64,000 nucleotides of DNA. Origin: Desulfocapsa sp050291935. GTDB lineage: Bacteria > Desulfobacterota > Desulfobulbia > Desulfobulbales > Desulfocapsaceae. Of the stretch, positions 9,625-18,612 are shown one piece after another (positions within the stretch are counted from its first letter, which is position 1; each line of letters starts with the position of its first letter). The stretch spans positions 1-64,000 of the forward strand of contig JBNKKR010000005.1 in assembly GCA_050291935.1 (NCBI GenBank), written 5' to 3'. The translations under genes were made by a program, and so were the position numbers. The notes under the pieces are model-generated. The model worked only from the letters and a program-made list of their open reading frames with translations, made no database searches and had not been told where the DNA came from.

Positions 9625-10602
9625 ATGTTTGCATTTACCGTAAGACGGATAGCTCAGGGACTGATTGTTATGATAATAATCAGTTTTATTGGCTTTGCCA
9701 TTAAGCATAATTTTGGAGATCCCGTCCGTGAACTGGTTGGTGAGCGGGTAACACCCGAGGAGCGGAACCAAATTAGGCAGCAGCTTGGTTTGAATGATCC
9801 ATTTTTGACGCAATATGGTCGTTTTTTACGCAATGCTGTCCATGGTGATCTGGGACGCTCCTTTTTTTTTAAGAAACCGGTTGTAAGTGTGATCATGGCA
9901 AAGGCTCCAGCAACCCTTGAACTTGTCTTCTGCGCCTCGCTGATCGTTATTTTTCTTTCTGTACCATTGGGAATTTATGCCGCCATTTATCCCAAAAAAT
10001 TGCTCAGTCGGATTATTATGGGAGGCTCCATCATCGGCGTTTCCATGCCTGTTTTTCTCACTGCCATCTTACTTATTTACATTTTTTCAGTGGAACTTGG
10101 CTGGCTTCCCTCTTTTGGTCGTGGGGAGACGGTTCAAATTCTGGGATTCTGGGACAGCGGTATGCTAACAAAAGATGGTTTGCGCCATCTGATCCTGCCT
10201 TCAATCGCACTTTCTTCAATAATGTTGCCTTTGTTTATTCGTTTGATTCGCTCGGAAATGATGGAAGTTTTGGAAACGGAATATGTCAAATATGCCTGGG
10301 CAAAGGGGATTACGCCAACAAGAATCTGGTATGTCCATGGATTTAAAAATACCCTGTTACCGGTCATCACAGTGGGCGGGGTCCAGCTTGGCATTATGGT
10401 GGCATTTACCATCCTCACCGAGACTGTTTTCCAATGGCAGGGGATGGGGTCCATGTTTATTCAATCGGTTGAAAGGGCAGATACAGCGCTTATGGTTTCC
10501 TATATCGTTGTTGTCGGTTTTATCTTCGTTGTCGTCAATACCTGTGTCGATATCATCTATGGTTTGGTAAATCCCACTGTTCGCGTGGGCGGGCGGCAAT
10601 AG
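9625..10602 (+). CDS. dppB: Peptide ABC transporter permease (DppB type)
   Basis: A 325-residue inner-membrane protein with about six membrane segments. The opening RRIAQGLIVMIIISFIGFAI and the following NFGDPVRELVG / PEERNQIRQQLGLNDPF block are hallmarks of DppB/OppB. The EAA loop reads EYVKYAWAKGITPTRIW. The start at ATG 9625 fits family length, though its ribosome site is weak. It ends 2 nt before dppC, so the two are probably translationally coupled. Confidence 0.9.
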   Translation: MFAFTVRRIAQGLIVMIIISFIGFAIKHNFGDPVRELVGERVTPEERNQIRQQLGLNDPFLTQYGRFLRNAVHGDLGRSFFFKKPVVSVIMAKAPATLELVFCASLIVIFLSVPLGIYAAIYPKKLLSRIIMGGSIIGVSMPVFLTAILLIYIFSVELGWLPSFGRGETVQILGFWDSGMLTKDGLRHLILPSIALSSIMLPLFIRLIRSEMMEVLETEYVKYAWAKGITPTRIWYVHGFKNTLLPVITVGGVQLGIMVAFTILTETVFQWQGMGSMFIQSVERADTALMVSYIVVVGFIFVVVNTCVDIIYGLVNPTVRVGGRQ

Positions 10603-10604
10603 AT

Positions 10605-11522
10605 ATGTTTTCCGGGTGGCAGCGATTGAAAAAATCAGATTTTATCTTCCATTTCTTCCGTGACCCGGTGGCCTATACAAGTTTTACGCTTCTGCTGTTG
10701 CTTGTCGTGTCCGCTTTTGCTTCTCCAATAATCGCTCCCCACGACCCATATGATCAGACCACCATCGATATTATGGATTCTGAGCTCCCGCCTGTCTGGA
10801 AAGAGGGAGGGTCTCAGAAGTTTTTGCTTGGTACCGATGATATGGGGCGCGATATGCTTTCCACCATGCTCTACGGGATGCGGATCTCCATTGTTATAGG
10901 TATTGGTGCCGTTAGCCTGCAAGCTGTCATCGGAATAATCATTGGGCTCTTGTCTGGTTATATCAATAGATTAGATGCTATTCTGATGCGGATTGCTGAT
11001 GTGCAGTTGTCCTTTTCAACCTATATGATAGCCATTTTTATTGGCGCCACATTTCAGATGATATTTGGCGTTGCTAATTATGAACAGATTGCTGCGCCTC
11101 TGCTCATTGTCATCATCGGTCTTGCCGAGTGGCCACAATACGCGCGGACGGTAAGGGCCTCTGTGTTAGCAGAGAAAAAGAAAGAATACGTTGAGGCAGC
11201 CAGGGTTATCGGCTTGTCAAAAATGCGTATAATGCTTCGTCATATTTTACCAAATACCCTTTCCCCTGTTTTGGTAATTTCAACGGTTCAGGTGGCAAAT
11301 GCCATAATGAGTGAAGCGGCCCTTTCCTTTTTGGGGCTTGGAATGCCACAGTCAAAACCTTCACTGGGGTCACTGATTACTGCTGGATTTGAGTATATTT
11401 TCTCCGGTTCCTGGTGGATTACCATTTTCCCGGGCATTCTTCTGGTTCTTCTTATTCTTGTTATCAATCTTCTGGGTGACTGGGTTCGAGATTACCTCAA
11501 CCCAAAATTGTATAAAGGGTAA
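10605..11522 (+). CDS. dppC: Peptide ABC transporter permease (DppC type)
   Basis: A 305-residue membrane protein with an N-terminal OppC_N-type segment (residues ~10-60) and a later BPD_transp_1 domain. LLGTDDMGRDMLS is the conserved DppC box, and the EAA loop is EYVEAARVIGLSKMRIMLRH. A GGGCGG stretch precedes the ATG. It pairs with dppB as the second half of the transmembrane channel, and dppD begins 3 nt downstream. Confidence 0.9.
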   Translation: MFSGWQRLKKSDFIFHFFRDPVAYTSFTLLLLLVVSAFASPIIAPHDPYDQTTIDIMDSELPPVWKEGGSQKFLLGTDDMGRDMLSTMLYGMRISIVIGIGAVSLQAVIGIIIGLLSGYINRLDAILMRIADVQLSFSTYMIAIFIGATFQMIFGVANYEQIAAPLLIVIIGLAEWPQYARTVRASVLAEKKKEYVEAARVIGLSKMRIMLRHILPNTLSPVLVISTVQVANAIMSEAALSFLGLGMPQSKPSLGSLITAGFEYIFSGSWWITIFPGILLVLLILVINLLGDWVRDYLNPKLYKG

Positions 11523-11525
11523 ACA

Positions 11526-12488
11526 GTGGTTGCGTTACTGACAATTGAACACCTCAATGTTGATTTTGGCCTGCGGAGTGGGACACTGCGCGCCATAAAT
11601 GATGTAAGTCTTTCCATTCAACAGGGAGAGCGGTTGGGAGTCGTGGGCGAATCCGGAGCAGGAAAATCAGTGCTTGGATTTTCCATAATTAATCTTATTT
11701 CCAAACCGGGATTTATCGAATCCGGAGCGGTTCATTTCCAGAATATGGATCTTTCCAAACTGTCCGCTGAACAGATGCGTCGTATTAGGGGAAATAAGAT
11801 TGCCATGATTTTTCAAGATCCCATGATGACTTTGAACCCAGTGTTAAGCATCGGGCAGCAGATGCGTGAAACTCTTATGGCCCATCAGAAAATATCAAAG
11901 GAGAAGGCAAACCAGCTTTGTATTGAGAAACTGCAAAAGGTGTATATTCCGTCTCCTGAAAAGAGGCTAAAACAATACCCGCATGAGTTTTCCGGTGGAA
12001 TGCGTCAGCGTATTGTAATTGCGATATCGCTTTTGACAGATCCCCAGCTCATTATTGCGGATGAACCTACAACCGCCCTAGACGTTACCATCCAGGCGGA
12101 AATACTCGCCCTTTTACTGGAACTTTGCCAAACCGACAAGGTGGGCTTAATGCTTATAACCCATGATCTGGCAGTTGTTTCCCAGGTAACCGAGCGTATT
12201 GCAGTAATGTATGCCGGAACGATTGTTGAGTTGGGCCCCACGGAACAAGTGGCATACTTTCCTGAGCATCCTTATACCATTGGGCTGCTTGATGCATTAC
12301 CGCAAAAAACTGGAAGTTCAAAGCGGTTGAATCAGATACCCGGTGTAATGCCGGGGCTTGCAAAAGTTCCACCTGGATGCCCGTTTTCCAATCGTTGCTC
12401 CCGGGTACAGGATATTTGCCACGCAAAAAGACCAGCACTTACGCAGAAAAAGAGTGGGAATCAGGTCGCCTGCCATTTAGTGAGCTAA
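11526..12488 (+). CDS. dppD: Peptide ABC transporter ATP-binding protein (DppD type)
   Basis: A 320-residue ATPase starting at GTG 11526. It has Walker A GESGAGKS, a Q-loop in MIFQDPMMTLNP, signature FSGGMRQR, Walker B IIADEPTTALD and H-loop ITHDLAVV. The C-terminal oligopeptide-transporter extension (PPGCPFSNRCSRVQDIC) carries the cysteine pattern seen in DppD/OppD, proposed in relatives to bind an Fe-S cluster. It follows dppC by 3 nt. Confidence 0.9.
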   Translation: MVALLTIEHLNVDFGLRSGTLRAINDVSLSIQQGERLGVVGESGAGKSVLGFSIINLISKPGFIESGAVHFQNMDLSKLSAEQMRRIRGNKIAMIFQDPMMTLNPVLSIGQQMRETLMAHQKISKEKANQLCIEKLQKVYIPSPEKRLKQYPHEFSGGMRQRIVIAISLLTDPQLIIADEPTTALDVTIQAEILALLLELCQTDKVGLMLITHDLAVVSQVTERIAVMYAGTIVELGPTEQVAYFPEHPYTIGLLDALPQKTGSSKRLNQIPGVMPGLAKVPPGCPFSNRCSRVQDICHAKRPALTQKKSGNQVACHLVS

Positions 12489-12534
12489 GCATGAAAACGG
12501 ACAAAGAGTTGATTGCAGGATGAGAAAAGGAAAA

Positions 12535-13545
12535 ATGGAAAGGGATGTTTTAGCCAGTGTTCGAAATCTTGTAAAATATTTTGATATTTCCGGGGGATGG
12601 CTTGGACAGTTGCGTTTTACCAAGGGGCGAGTGCAACGCATGAAAACCATCGTCAAGGCTGTAAATAATGTCAGTTTTGATATTGGTGTTGGTGAGACGG
12701 TAAGCGTTGTGGGAGAGTCAGGTTGTGGTAAGTCCACCCTTGCCCGCACTGTAATGGGGCTTTACTCGCCCGATCAGGGAGAGATCTATTATCGCGGTAA
12801 GCGGATAGATCAGCTCTGTGAAAAGCGTTTGAAAGCATATCGAACAAAGATGCAGATGATCTTTCAGGATCCTTATGCCTCACTGAACCCTCGGATGACC
12901 GTCAAGAAAATCTTAAGCGAGCCGATTCGATTTCATTATCCGCATATGAAAAGGGAACAGGTACAAGAAAAAATCGTTGAGGTTATGCAACAGGTCGGTA
13001 TTGATCCGGATTGGCAGAGCCGGTTTCCCCATGAGTTTTCTGGGGGGCAGCGGCAGCGGATCTCAATTGCTCGGGCGTTGACCGTAAACCCTGAGTTTAT
13101 TGTTGCGGACGAACCCATCGCTGCCCTTGATGTCTCTATCCAGGCCCAAATTCTCAACTTAATGATGGATCTTCAGGAACAGGCCAGCCTTACCTATCTG
13201 TTTATTAGCCATGATCTCTCTGTGGTGGAGCATATTTCAGATAAGGTAGCAGTGATGTATCTTGGGACCCTCTGTGAATTTGGGGATTCAAAAGAGCTTT
13301 TTGCAAATCCTCGTCATCCTTATACCCAGGCCCTGCTCTCAGCTATCCCAAGAATAGGAAAACCGTTTACCCACACGAAACTGCCAGGGGATGTCCCCAC
13401 TCCCATTAACCTACCTCCAGGCTGCGTCTTTAATAGCAGATGCCCCCACGCCAAATCCATATGCACAATGCAGGCTCCCCAATTACAGTCACAGGAAAAT
13501 GGGAATCGTATCGCTTGTCATGGCATTATGGAGGGTTGGCTTTAA
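12535..13545 (+). CDS. dppF: Peptide ABC transporter ATP-binding protein (DppF type)
   Basis: A 336-residue ATPase, the second nucleotide-binding subunit. It has Walker A GESGCGKST, Q-loop MIFQDPYASLNPR, signature FSGGQRQR, Walker B IVADEPIAALD, H-loop ISHDLSVV and C-terminal CVFNSRCPHAKSIC. ATG 12535, with AAGGA 4 nt before it, is preferred. An in-frame ATG at 12520 has an AGG abutting the start, which is too close. It is the last gene of the operon, and I see no convincing terminator in the 130 bp that follow. Confidence 0.88.
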   Translation: MERDVLASVRNLVKYFDISGGWLGQLRFTKGRVQRMKTIVKAVNNVSFDIGVGETVSVVGESGCGKSTLARTVMGLYSPDQGEIYYRGKRIDQLCEKRLKAYRTKMQMIFQDPYASLNPRMTVKKILSEPIRFHYPHMKREQVQEKIVEVMQQVGIDPDWQSRFPHEFSGGQRQRISIARALTVNPEFIVADEPIAALDVSIQAQILNLMMDLQEQASLTYLFISHDLSVVEHISDKVAVMYLGTLCEFGDSKELFANPRHPYTQALLSAIPRIGKPFTHTKLPGDVPTPINLPPGCVFNSRCPHAKSICTMQAPQLQSQENGNRIACHGIMEGWL

Positions 13546-13674
13546 AACTTAGTTGTTCCGTCTTGATAATACATCTGCAATGTGCATATATACGCTTTTA
13601 ATAGAAGGCTAAACCTGGCAGCCATTGATATTGGGGTTAACTATAGTAAATCTTAGCAGAAAGGAAGGTTAGTA

Positions 13675-14445
13675 ATGGCATATATCACCCTGACCAAAGA
13701 AAATATCGATTCGGAACATATTTGCTGTGCTTTCTCAGATAAGAAATGCAAAGAAGGGTATCTGCAAAAAAAGAAATGGTTGGCTAAAGAGTTTGCAAAT
13801 GGCTACGTCTTTCGACGATTAGATGCGCGTGCAAAAGTTTTTATTGAGTATGGTCCATCGGAAAAGGCATGGGTCCCGGTTACTGCACCGAATACATTAA
13901 TGATCGGATGTTTTTGGGTATCTGGTAAATATAAGGGGCAAGGTCATGGGAAAAAATTATTAGCAGAAGTGATTGCCCATGCACAAAATGGAGGAAAAGA
14001 CGGTATAGTGACGGTAGCAGGGAGCAAAAAGTTTCACTTTATGAGTGATACTAAATGGTTATTAAGGCAAGGGTTTGAGGTTTGTGAAACGCTTGCATCA
14101 GGTTTTAGTCTTCTTTCGATGTCCTTTAACAAAACAGCCAGGCAACCTTGTTTTAACGATTCGGTCAAGACGGGTGAGTGCTATCACGATAGAGGTATTA
14201 CCGCATATTATTCAAATAGATGTCCCTATGCCGAATATCATGCTACGAAATCATTGGTCGAAACAGCCGAAAAACACAACCTGGCACTTCATTTGGTTAA
14301 AATAGAAACAATGGAGCAAGCGCAGGCTGCTCCCACACCGGCTACCATTTTTAGTCTCTTTGTGGATGGAAAGTTTGTAACAACAGACATTAGTGTTTGT
14401 ATGGAAAAGAAGTTTGCTAAGATTACTGGAATAACGAAATTATAA
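13675..14445 (+). CDS. GNAT N-acetyltransferase with YoaP-like C-terminal domain
   Basis: A 256-residue cytosolic protein. The N-terminal half (about 1-150) is a GNAT fold, with the acetyl-CoA loop KGQGHGKKLL near residues 100-110. The C-terminal part (about 165-250) matches the arrangement of Bacillus YoaP, with a CPYAEYH segment resembling a thioredoxin-like CPY motif. ATG 13675 has AAGGAAGG about 8 nt upstream. It is a single gene with its own upstream region. The substrate is unknown; some relatives have been linked to modification of toxic metabolites, but nothing in this sequence shows that. Confidence 0.75.
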   Translation: MAYITLTKENIDSEHICCAFSDKKCKEGYLQKKKWLAKEFANGYVFRRLDARAKVFIEYGPSEKAWVPVTAPNTLMIGCFWVSGKYKGQGHGKKLLAEVIAHAQNGGKDGIVTVAGSKKFHFMSDTKWLLRQGFEVCETLASGFSLLSMSFNKTARQPCFNDSVKTGECYHDRGITAYYSNRCPYAEYHATKSLVETAEKHNLALHLVKIETMEQAQAAPTPATIFSLFVDGKFVTTDISVCMEKKFAKITGITKL

Positions 14446-14552
14446 GGGCTGGTGCTGTTGACAAATGCTAAACATCGTGGACAGGGTGGAGGTGTTTTAT
14501 ATCAACAGTGTTTCCAACCTGCCACAGGTCCCGTGTGTCTGCCATTGATTTT

Positions 14553-14924
14553 CTAAAATACGATGTCGGGCTTTGTACTTTCAATAAAAGCGAGCACATT
14601 ATTTTGTTCATTTGCAGGAACTTGAAAATGATTCAGAGTGTCTTGCAGATGGCCTGTGAATAGAGACCAGTCACTTGCAGTTATCCCCATTCCTTGATGG
14701 GACGTTTTATTATCTCGGCCTGTGTAAAGCAGTGGGCCTCCGGCATTTGCACAGAGATAATCGATTAAAAGCTGCTTTTCACGATTCAAACCATCGTCTC
14801 CTCTGTTATCCCAAAAACGCCGTAGTTGCGCATCATCTTGTAGACGTGCAAGTAATTCGTTAACCACCGAAGATATTGCATCGTAACCACCAAGCCGTGA
14901 GTATAGCGTTGCTTCACTGTTCAT
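14553..14924 (-). CDS. Group 1 truncated hemoglobin
   Basis: A 123-residue heme protein. TLYSRLGGYDAI begins the A/B helices, GGPLLYTGRD is the conserved E-F region, and His in KTSHQGMGI is the proximal heme ligand. The usual Tyr at B10 aligns with Leu (ELLARL instead of the common DFYARV), and the CD1 region reads RFW. This changes the distal pocket that normally handles O2 or NO, and matches a sub-branch of the family with DGLNREKQLLID-like sequences. AGGAGA lies 6 nt before the ATG. Possible roles are NO or O2 handling or sensing. Confidence 0.87.
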   Translation of the reverse strand: MNSEATLYSRLGGYDAISSVVNELLARLQDDAQLRRFWDNRGDDGLNREKQLLIDYLCANAGGPLLYTGRDNKTSHQGMGITASDWSLFTGHLQDTLNHFQVPANEQNNVLAFIESTKPDIVF

Positions 14925-14953
14925 CCTGATCTCCTTGTTAATGTTGTAGGGTT

Positions 14954-14976
14954 TCCGTTATATTGTTAGCAACGGA
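14954..14976. promoter_or_regulatory. Inverted repeat upstream of the globin gene
   Basis: TCCGTT and AACGGA are separated by 11 bp, 30 bp before the globin start. Its size and spacing suit a dimeric regulator. It does not match the NsrR or FNR consensus well. Confidence 0.3.
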
Positions 14977-15047
14977 TATTTATGGGACGCCACTGTAACA
15001 AGAACTAGGGAATAGGTGGTGATAGGAGCATGATTTATTTGTGATAT

Positions 15048-15968
15048 TTATGTGACAGAGGAGTGGCCTGGCCGTTGCAGCATATACCCCACACCAGAAA
15101 CAGATGTAATGGTCAATTCAGGTAACTTTTTGCGTAGTCGTCGTATTAGTGAGCGAAGGGATGATTCCCCAACAAGTATATCTCCCCAGACATGGTTTTC
15201 TATGGGGAGGTGTTGGACGACCTGATCAAGATGCAGAACCAATATTTCAAGTAATTTTACTTCCATTTTTGTCAGCAATACGATTTGTCCATTTTGGGTA
15301 AGTGTCTGTTGTGAGTGATTAAACGTGTATCCTGATCCAAGGGAACTACTTTGGTCTACTAATACCAGCAACCGTTTTTTGTATCGATAGAGTTCTTCTT
15401 CAATCTGTAACTGTTTGATATTTATTTTATAGGAGCGTATTAAGTTTCCGCAGGTTATCAGAAAGGGTTGTAGCGATTCAGCAAGTATTTTGTGGTACCC
15501 ATCTTTTCGATTCGCAATACCGACACAGCCCAAAACTTTCCCCCCGCCATAGAAAGGTATGCCCATAAATGCATGCAATGGCGGGTGCCCCTCTGGTAAG
15601 CCAAAACGACGGGGATCAGTTGAAGGAGTATTTATGATAACCAGTTGTCCCGTTTTTAATACTGATCCGTATAGAGAATTAATCTTGGAAAAGATCATGC
15701 CATTACGCTTTGTTCTATCAAACAGCTCTCTGGTTTTTTTATTCCATGCGATATTAGTGGTTGCGTAGTTTTTAATAAATGGCGCCCCATTGTCATCAGA
15801 CAGAACTTCGCCAATAAAACCATATTCACTCGCAGTCATCTCCAATAACATCTCAAGAAGTCCATTAAATAAAATATATGGATCAGTCTCTGCGATATAT
15901 TGGGAGAGTAGGGTGGTAATGGCGTTGAGTAACTCTTTTTCGGGTATATGTGACGCTGGTTGATTCAT
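15048..15968 (-). CDS. GAF-domain transcriptional regulator with OmpR-type winged helix
   Basis: A 306-residue protein. A GAF domain fills about residues 15-185 (FIGEVLSDDNG early, then GIPFYGGGKVLGCVGIANR). A predicted coiled coil at ~190-215 leads to a Trans_reg_C winged helix (about 215-300), with LLTKMEVKLLEILV, SLRSLIRRLRKKLP and the SVSGVGYML wing. There is no receiver domain, so it should respond to a small molecule or protein bound by GAF rather than to phosphorylation. It is the last gene of a three-gene operon (CHAD, ParA, this one), 28 nt after parA. Confidence 0.8.
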   Translation of the reverse strand: MNQPASHIPEKELLNAITTLLSQYIAETDPYILFNGLLEMLLEMTASEYGFIGEVLSDDNGAPFIKNYATTNIAWNKKTRELFDRTKRNGMIFSKINSLYGSVLKTGQLVIINTPSTDPRRFGLPEGHPPLHAFMGIPFYGGGKVLGCVGIANRKDGYHKILAESLQPFLITCGNLIRSYKINIKQLQIEEELYRYKKRLLVLVDQSSSLGSGYTFNHSQQTLTQNGQIVLLTKMEVKLLEILVLHLDQVVQHLPIENHVWGDILVGESSLRSLIRRLRKKLPELTITSVSGVGYMLQRPGHSSVT

Positions 15969-15996
15969 GTTTTGCCTGGTTGTAGTGCCGTTACTT

Positions 15997-16737
15997 TTAC
16001 ACTACCGGACTAATTTCCTGCCATAACCTGTTATATGCCCCGATGGTCAAACTTTTGCCAGGGCAATCAGCCAATGGTTTTCGATGTATTCCCATCCGTT
16101 CAACATCACTGGCATAGGGGATATGGTTTGAAAGAAATTCTGGATGTTTCCGGGGAAGATCACGGAGTATCTCCAGATGCATTCGTTTGCGTCTGTCGAC
16201 CATGGAGAAAAAAGGTTTAAGTTTCGATGCGTCCAGTCTGTTATTTCTAAAAAAATCTAGCAATTGTTTGTAGGTAAGCTGGGAAAGGGTTGTTGGAATG
16301 GTTGGAACTAACAGCATATCAGATGCGGAAAAAATGTTTTCCGAAACAAGGGAGATACTTGGAGGACAGTCAAAAAATAGTATGTCATATTCGTTGGCAA
16401 GAGGTTTGATCAGCTTTAGCAGACGCTGGGTTGTTTGTTTGTATTTTCCAAGCATCAGGTCCATATTGCGGTAGGAAAAATCAGCCGGGAGAAGATCCAG
16501 ATTTTCATAATCAGTTCCTTTGATATGCTCTTCAAGGCTTCTTTTTTTCTGTAATATTTTCTTTGTTCCACCTTTTATCTTTGGTTTTATGCGAAAATAG
16601 AAGCTGGTGGCTCCCTGTGGATCAAGGTCCCACAGTAATGTCTTCCAGCCAAATTTTGCTGCCAGATATGCAAGATTAACGGCAGTGGCTGTTTTTCCCA
16701 CACCTCCTTTTATGTTGTATATACCTATAACTCGCAT
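15997..16737 (-). CDS. ParA/Soj-family P-loop ATPase (orphan)
   Basis: A 246-residue ATPase with the deviant Walker A KGGVGKT (residues 10-16), Walker A' DLDPQGA and Walker B DILFFDCPPS. It looks complete and cytosolic. No ParB or parS-like gene is nearby. Its start codon overlaps the stop of the upstream CHAD gene by one base (TGATG), so it is translated together with it. Such orphan ParA/MinD ATPases often position proteins or polyphosphate-associated bodies; here that is only suggested by the CHAD partner. Confidence 0.85.
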   Translation of the reverse strand: MRVIGIYNIKGGVGKTATAVNLAYLAAKFGWKTLLWDLDPQGATSFYFRIKPKIKGGTKKILQKKRSLEEHIKGTDYENLDLLPADFSYRNMDLMLGKYKQTTQRLLKLIKPLANEYDILFFDCPPSISLVSENIFSASDMLLVPTIPTTLSQLTYKQLLDFFRNNRLDASKLKPFFSMVDRRKRMHLEILRDLPRKHPEFLSNHIPYASDVERMGIHRKPLADCPGKSLTIGAYNRLWQEISPVV

Positions 16738-18290
16738 CAGTTATTGCCTTTTTTGCTTGTTTGTGCAAATAATTCTTTAAAGATCCTTTGGTTTTCCGGT
16801 TTTGAAAATGTAGAAAACCGACCGATAAATTCACCTCGCACCTGTTGTTGTCTAAGCAGTAGTTTGTCCACCAGCATACCCATGGCCAATAAAGTGTTAT
16901 GTGGTGGCGCTTCCTCCCTGCTCATCTGTTTTGCATAGTCACCAATGGTGTACGCCTGCACCTCAAGGTCCTGAAAATCTCCCAGATTATCGAGAAGTGT
17001 TTTTACCGATTTTATAAGTCTTGTAATCTTTTTTTGGGGGTACAGGTTACGAAAAAATTCCATCAGGTATCGGAGTTTTTTGCAATTTTTACGCAGATCA
17101 TGAAGGTATTCGGCCGGAGTGTCTTCTTCTATTGCCAATCCATGTTCCATTATCCGACAATACATTTTGAAAATTCTTTTATTTGAAAGCGTTAGGATTG
17201 GCATTGCAGCCTTTGGCGCGTCATTTTCTGTGTCCGTATCTTCCATAAAAACACGCAATTCTTTTACCAGGCTATGGAAGAAAGGAGAACGCAGTTTCTT
17301 TAGCATTTTTTGGTGTTCAATTTCTTTGTGTTTTACCAAAAAATCATACAGTGGACCAAGGTCGTCACGAAATTTTTCAGGTAGACAGGTTTGATAGTTA
17401 TCAAACCTAAGGAGATAGACATCTAAATCCCTGGATGGTCCTGTTACCTGTCCGACCCAAGCAAGACGCGATTTGAACCGCTCAACATCTGCAGCACCGA
17501 ACACTCCTTTTATCTGAGTTAGTGCTGAGCGCATGCGGCGAATTGCAACACGCATATCATGGAGAAATTCTGAGTCAAGGTCTGCCGCAACCCCGGGAAT
17601 ATTCGCTTTGACAATGGTGAGCAGATGGAGATGGATAACTTTTGCTGCCACATCAGAACGACAATCCGGGGCAAAATGGAAGTTAATCTTAGAGCTATAG
17701 TTGCATGGTTTCTTTCCTTCTGCTGCAAGGAACTCTTCAAATAGGCTTTGCTTTGCCTTGGCCAGCTCCGGTATGGCTTTAAGGATTTTTTTTACCTGTT
17801 TAAAGGGTTTGGAATAGCCCCTTATTGGCTGCAAAATAAGGCGGCGGCTTCGGGTTTTGTTTTGGCTGCTCTCTTCTATCAAAAGCCGTAAGATGGTTTT
17901 CTTCTCAGCGTCCACAAGATGGATCTTGTAAACAGTGCTTTTGACTTCAATTTGAGGTAGTAAGACCCGCATATCCAAAAGTTTGCATAGCGCTTTTTGT
18001 AAAGGACTTTCAGGGAGTTTGTTAAGGGTTTTGGGAATTGTTTCCACAGAAACAAATTTTCTGGTAGAGGATGTCTTGATGCTATGGTGGCAGAGGATCA
18101 TATCGCTATCTGTTTGTTCCACCCAGAGCTGCTTTCCAGCGGAATAAAGACGCCAGTCAAAGCTATCTAAAAATGTACGGCAAATGGTATGAACAGGCTG
18201 CTCTTCCAGGGAGTATTGCTGCTGGACCTGTTTAACCACGGTTTCCACTACCGACCATTCACTGAAATGATAACTGGTTTCTTGCAGCAT
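16737..18290 (-). CDS. CHAD domain protein with CYTH-like N-terminal region
   Basis: A 517-residue protein. The first ~190 residues are beta-rich and charged (EVKSTVYKIHLVDAEKKTILRLLIEE), which may be a diverged CYTH-type triphosphate tunnel domain. The CHAD domain follows (about 215-510), with conserved histidine/arginine helices LHDMRVAIRRMRSAL and YLHDLRKNCKKLRYL. CHAD domains bind inorganic polyphosphate, and CYTH-CHAD fusions often act in polyphosphate metabolism. AGGAG lies 10 nt before the ATG. It heads the operon with ParA and the GAF regulator. Confidence 0.82.
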   Translation of the reverse strand: MLQETSYHFSEWSVVETVVKQVQQQYSLEEQPVHTICRTFLDSFDWRLYSAGKQLWVEQTDSDMILCHHSIKTSSTRKFVSVETIPKTLNKLPESPLQKALCKLLDMRVLLPQIEVKSTVYKIHLVDAEKKTILRLLIEESSQNKTRSRRLILQPIRGYSKPFKQVKKILKAIPELAKAKQSLFEEFLAAEGKKPCNYSSKINFHFAPDCRSDVAAKVIHLHLLTIVKANIPGVAADLDSEFLHDMRVAIRRMRSALTQIKGVFGAADVERFKSRLAWVGQVTGPSRDLDVYLLRFDNYQTCLPEKFRDDLGPLYDFLVKHKEIEHQKMLKKLRSPFFHSLVKELRVFMEDTDTENDAPKAAMPILTLSNKRIFKMYCRIMEHGLAIEEDTPAEYLHDLRKNCKKLRYLMEFFRNLYPQKKITRLIKSVKTLLDNLGDFQDLEVQAYTIGDYAKQMSREEAPPHNTLLAMGMLVDKLLLRQQQVRGEFIGRFSTFSKPENQRIFKELFAQTSKKGNN

Positions 18291-18606
18291 GCTCTCTGAC
18301 TCCTAAAAATGGGTGTTAACCATTTTCTCCAAGCGAAAACTGGTTAATTGACATTGCTTAAAAGGATTACGCAGACAGAATCATTGTAGAATGGTATCCT
18401 GATACAGGTGTCTAATCAAGTACATTTAGGTGAAAAAACAAGAAAATAGCAACTTTACTAAGGAAGGTGAAATGTAATCGCCACAAAGTGGTGGCGCGAG
18501 GTGGAAGGAAAAGTTGTTGGCAAAAAGCGATTTATACCGCCAGACCACTCTTTTTAGTACCACCTTGAGTGGCATAAGTTTCGTACGAGCAGGCAAGCTG
18601 CTCAAC
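18291..18606. other. Intergenic region upstream of the CHAD operon
   Basis: No gene is seen. It contains an inverted repeat close to the CHAD start (18316-18347), a compact hairpin CGCCAC/GTGGCG at 18479-18496 and most of a dispersed repeat copy (18531-18612). The CHAD operon promoter must lie here. Confidence 0.5.
18316..18347. promoter_or_regulatory. Inverted repeat upstream of the CHAD operon
   Basis: TTAACCA (18316-18322) and TGGTTAA (18341-18347) are perfect inverted arms; the stem extends inward as TTTTC/GAAAA with one bulge. It sits 26 bp before the CHAD start and could be an operator or an mRNA leader hairpin. Confidence 0.35.
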
Positions 18607-18612
18607 TCAGCT
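18531..18612 (+). repeat. Dispersed palindromic repeat, copy A (long form)
   Basis: It carries the core CGTACGAGCAGGCAAGCTG followed by CTCAACTCAGCT. GAGCAG/CTGCTC forms a 6 bp hairpin with a 5 nt loop. Related copies lie at 22701-22756 (same strand) and 38692-38748 (opposite strand). Copy A alone has about 27 extra bases between TTTATACCGCCAG and GGCATAAG, themselves a hairpin (CCACTC...GAGTGG). Its right end overlaps the frameshifted end of the toxin gene. Confidence 0.8.
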
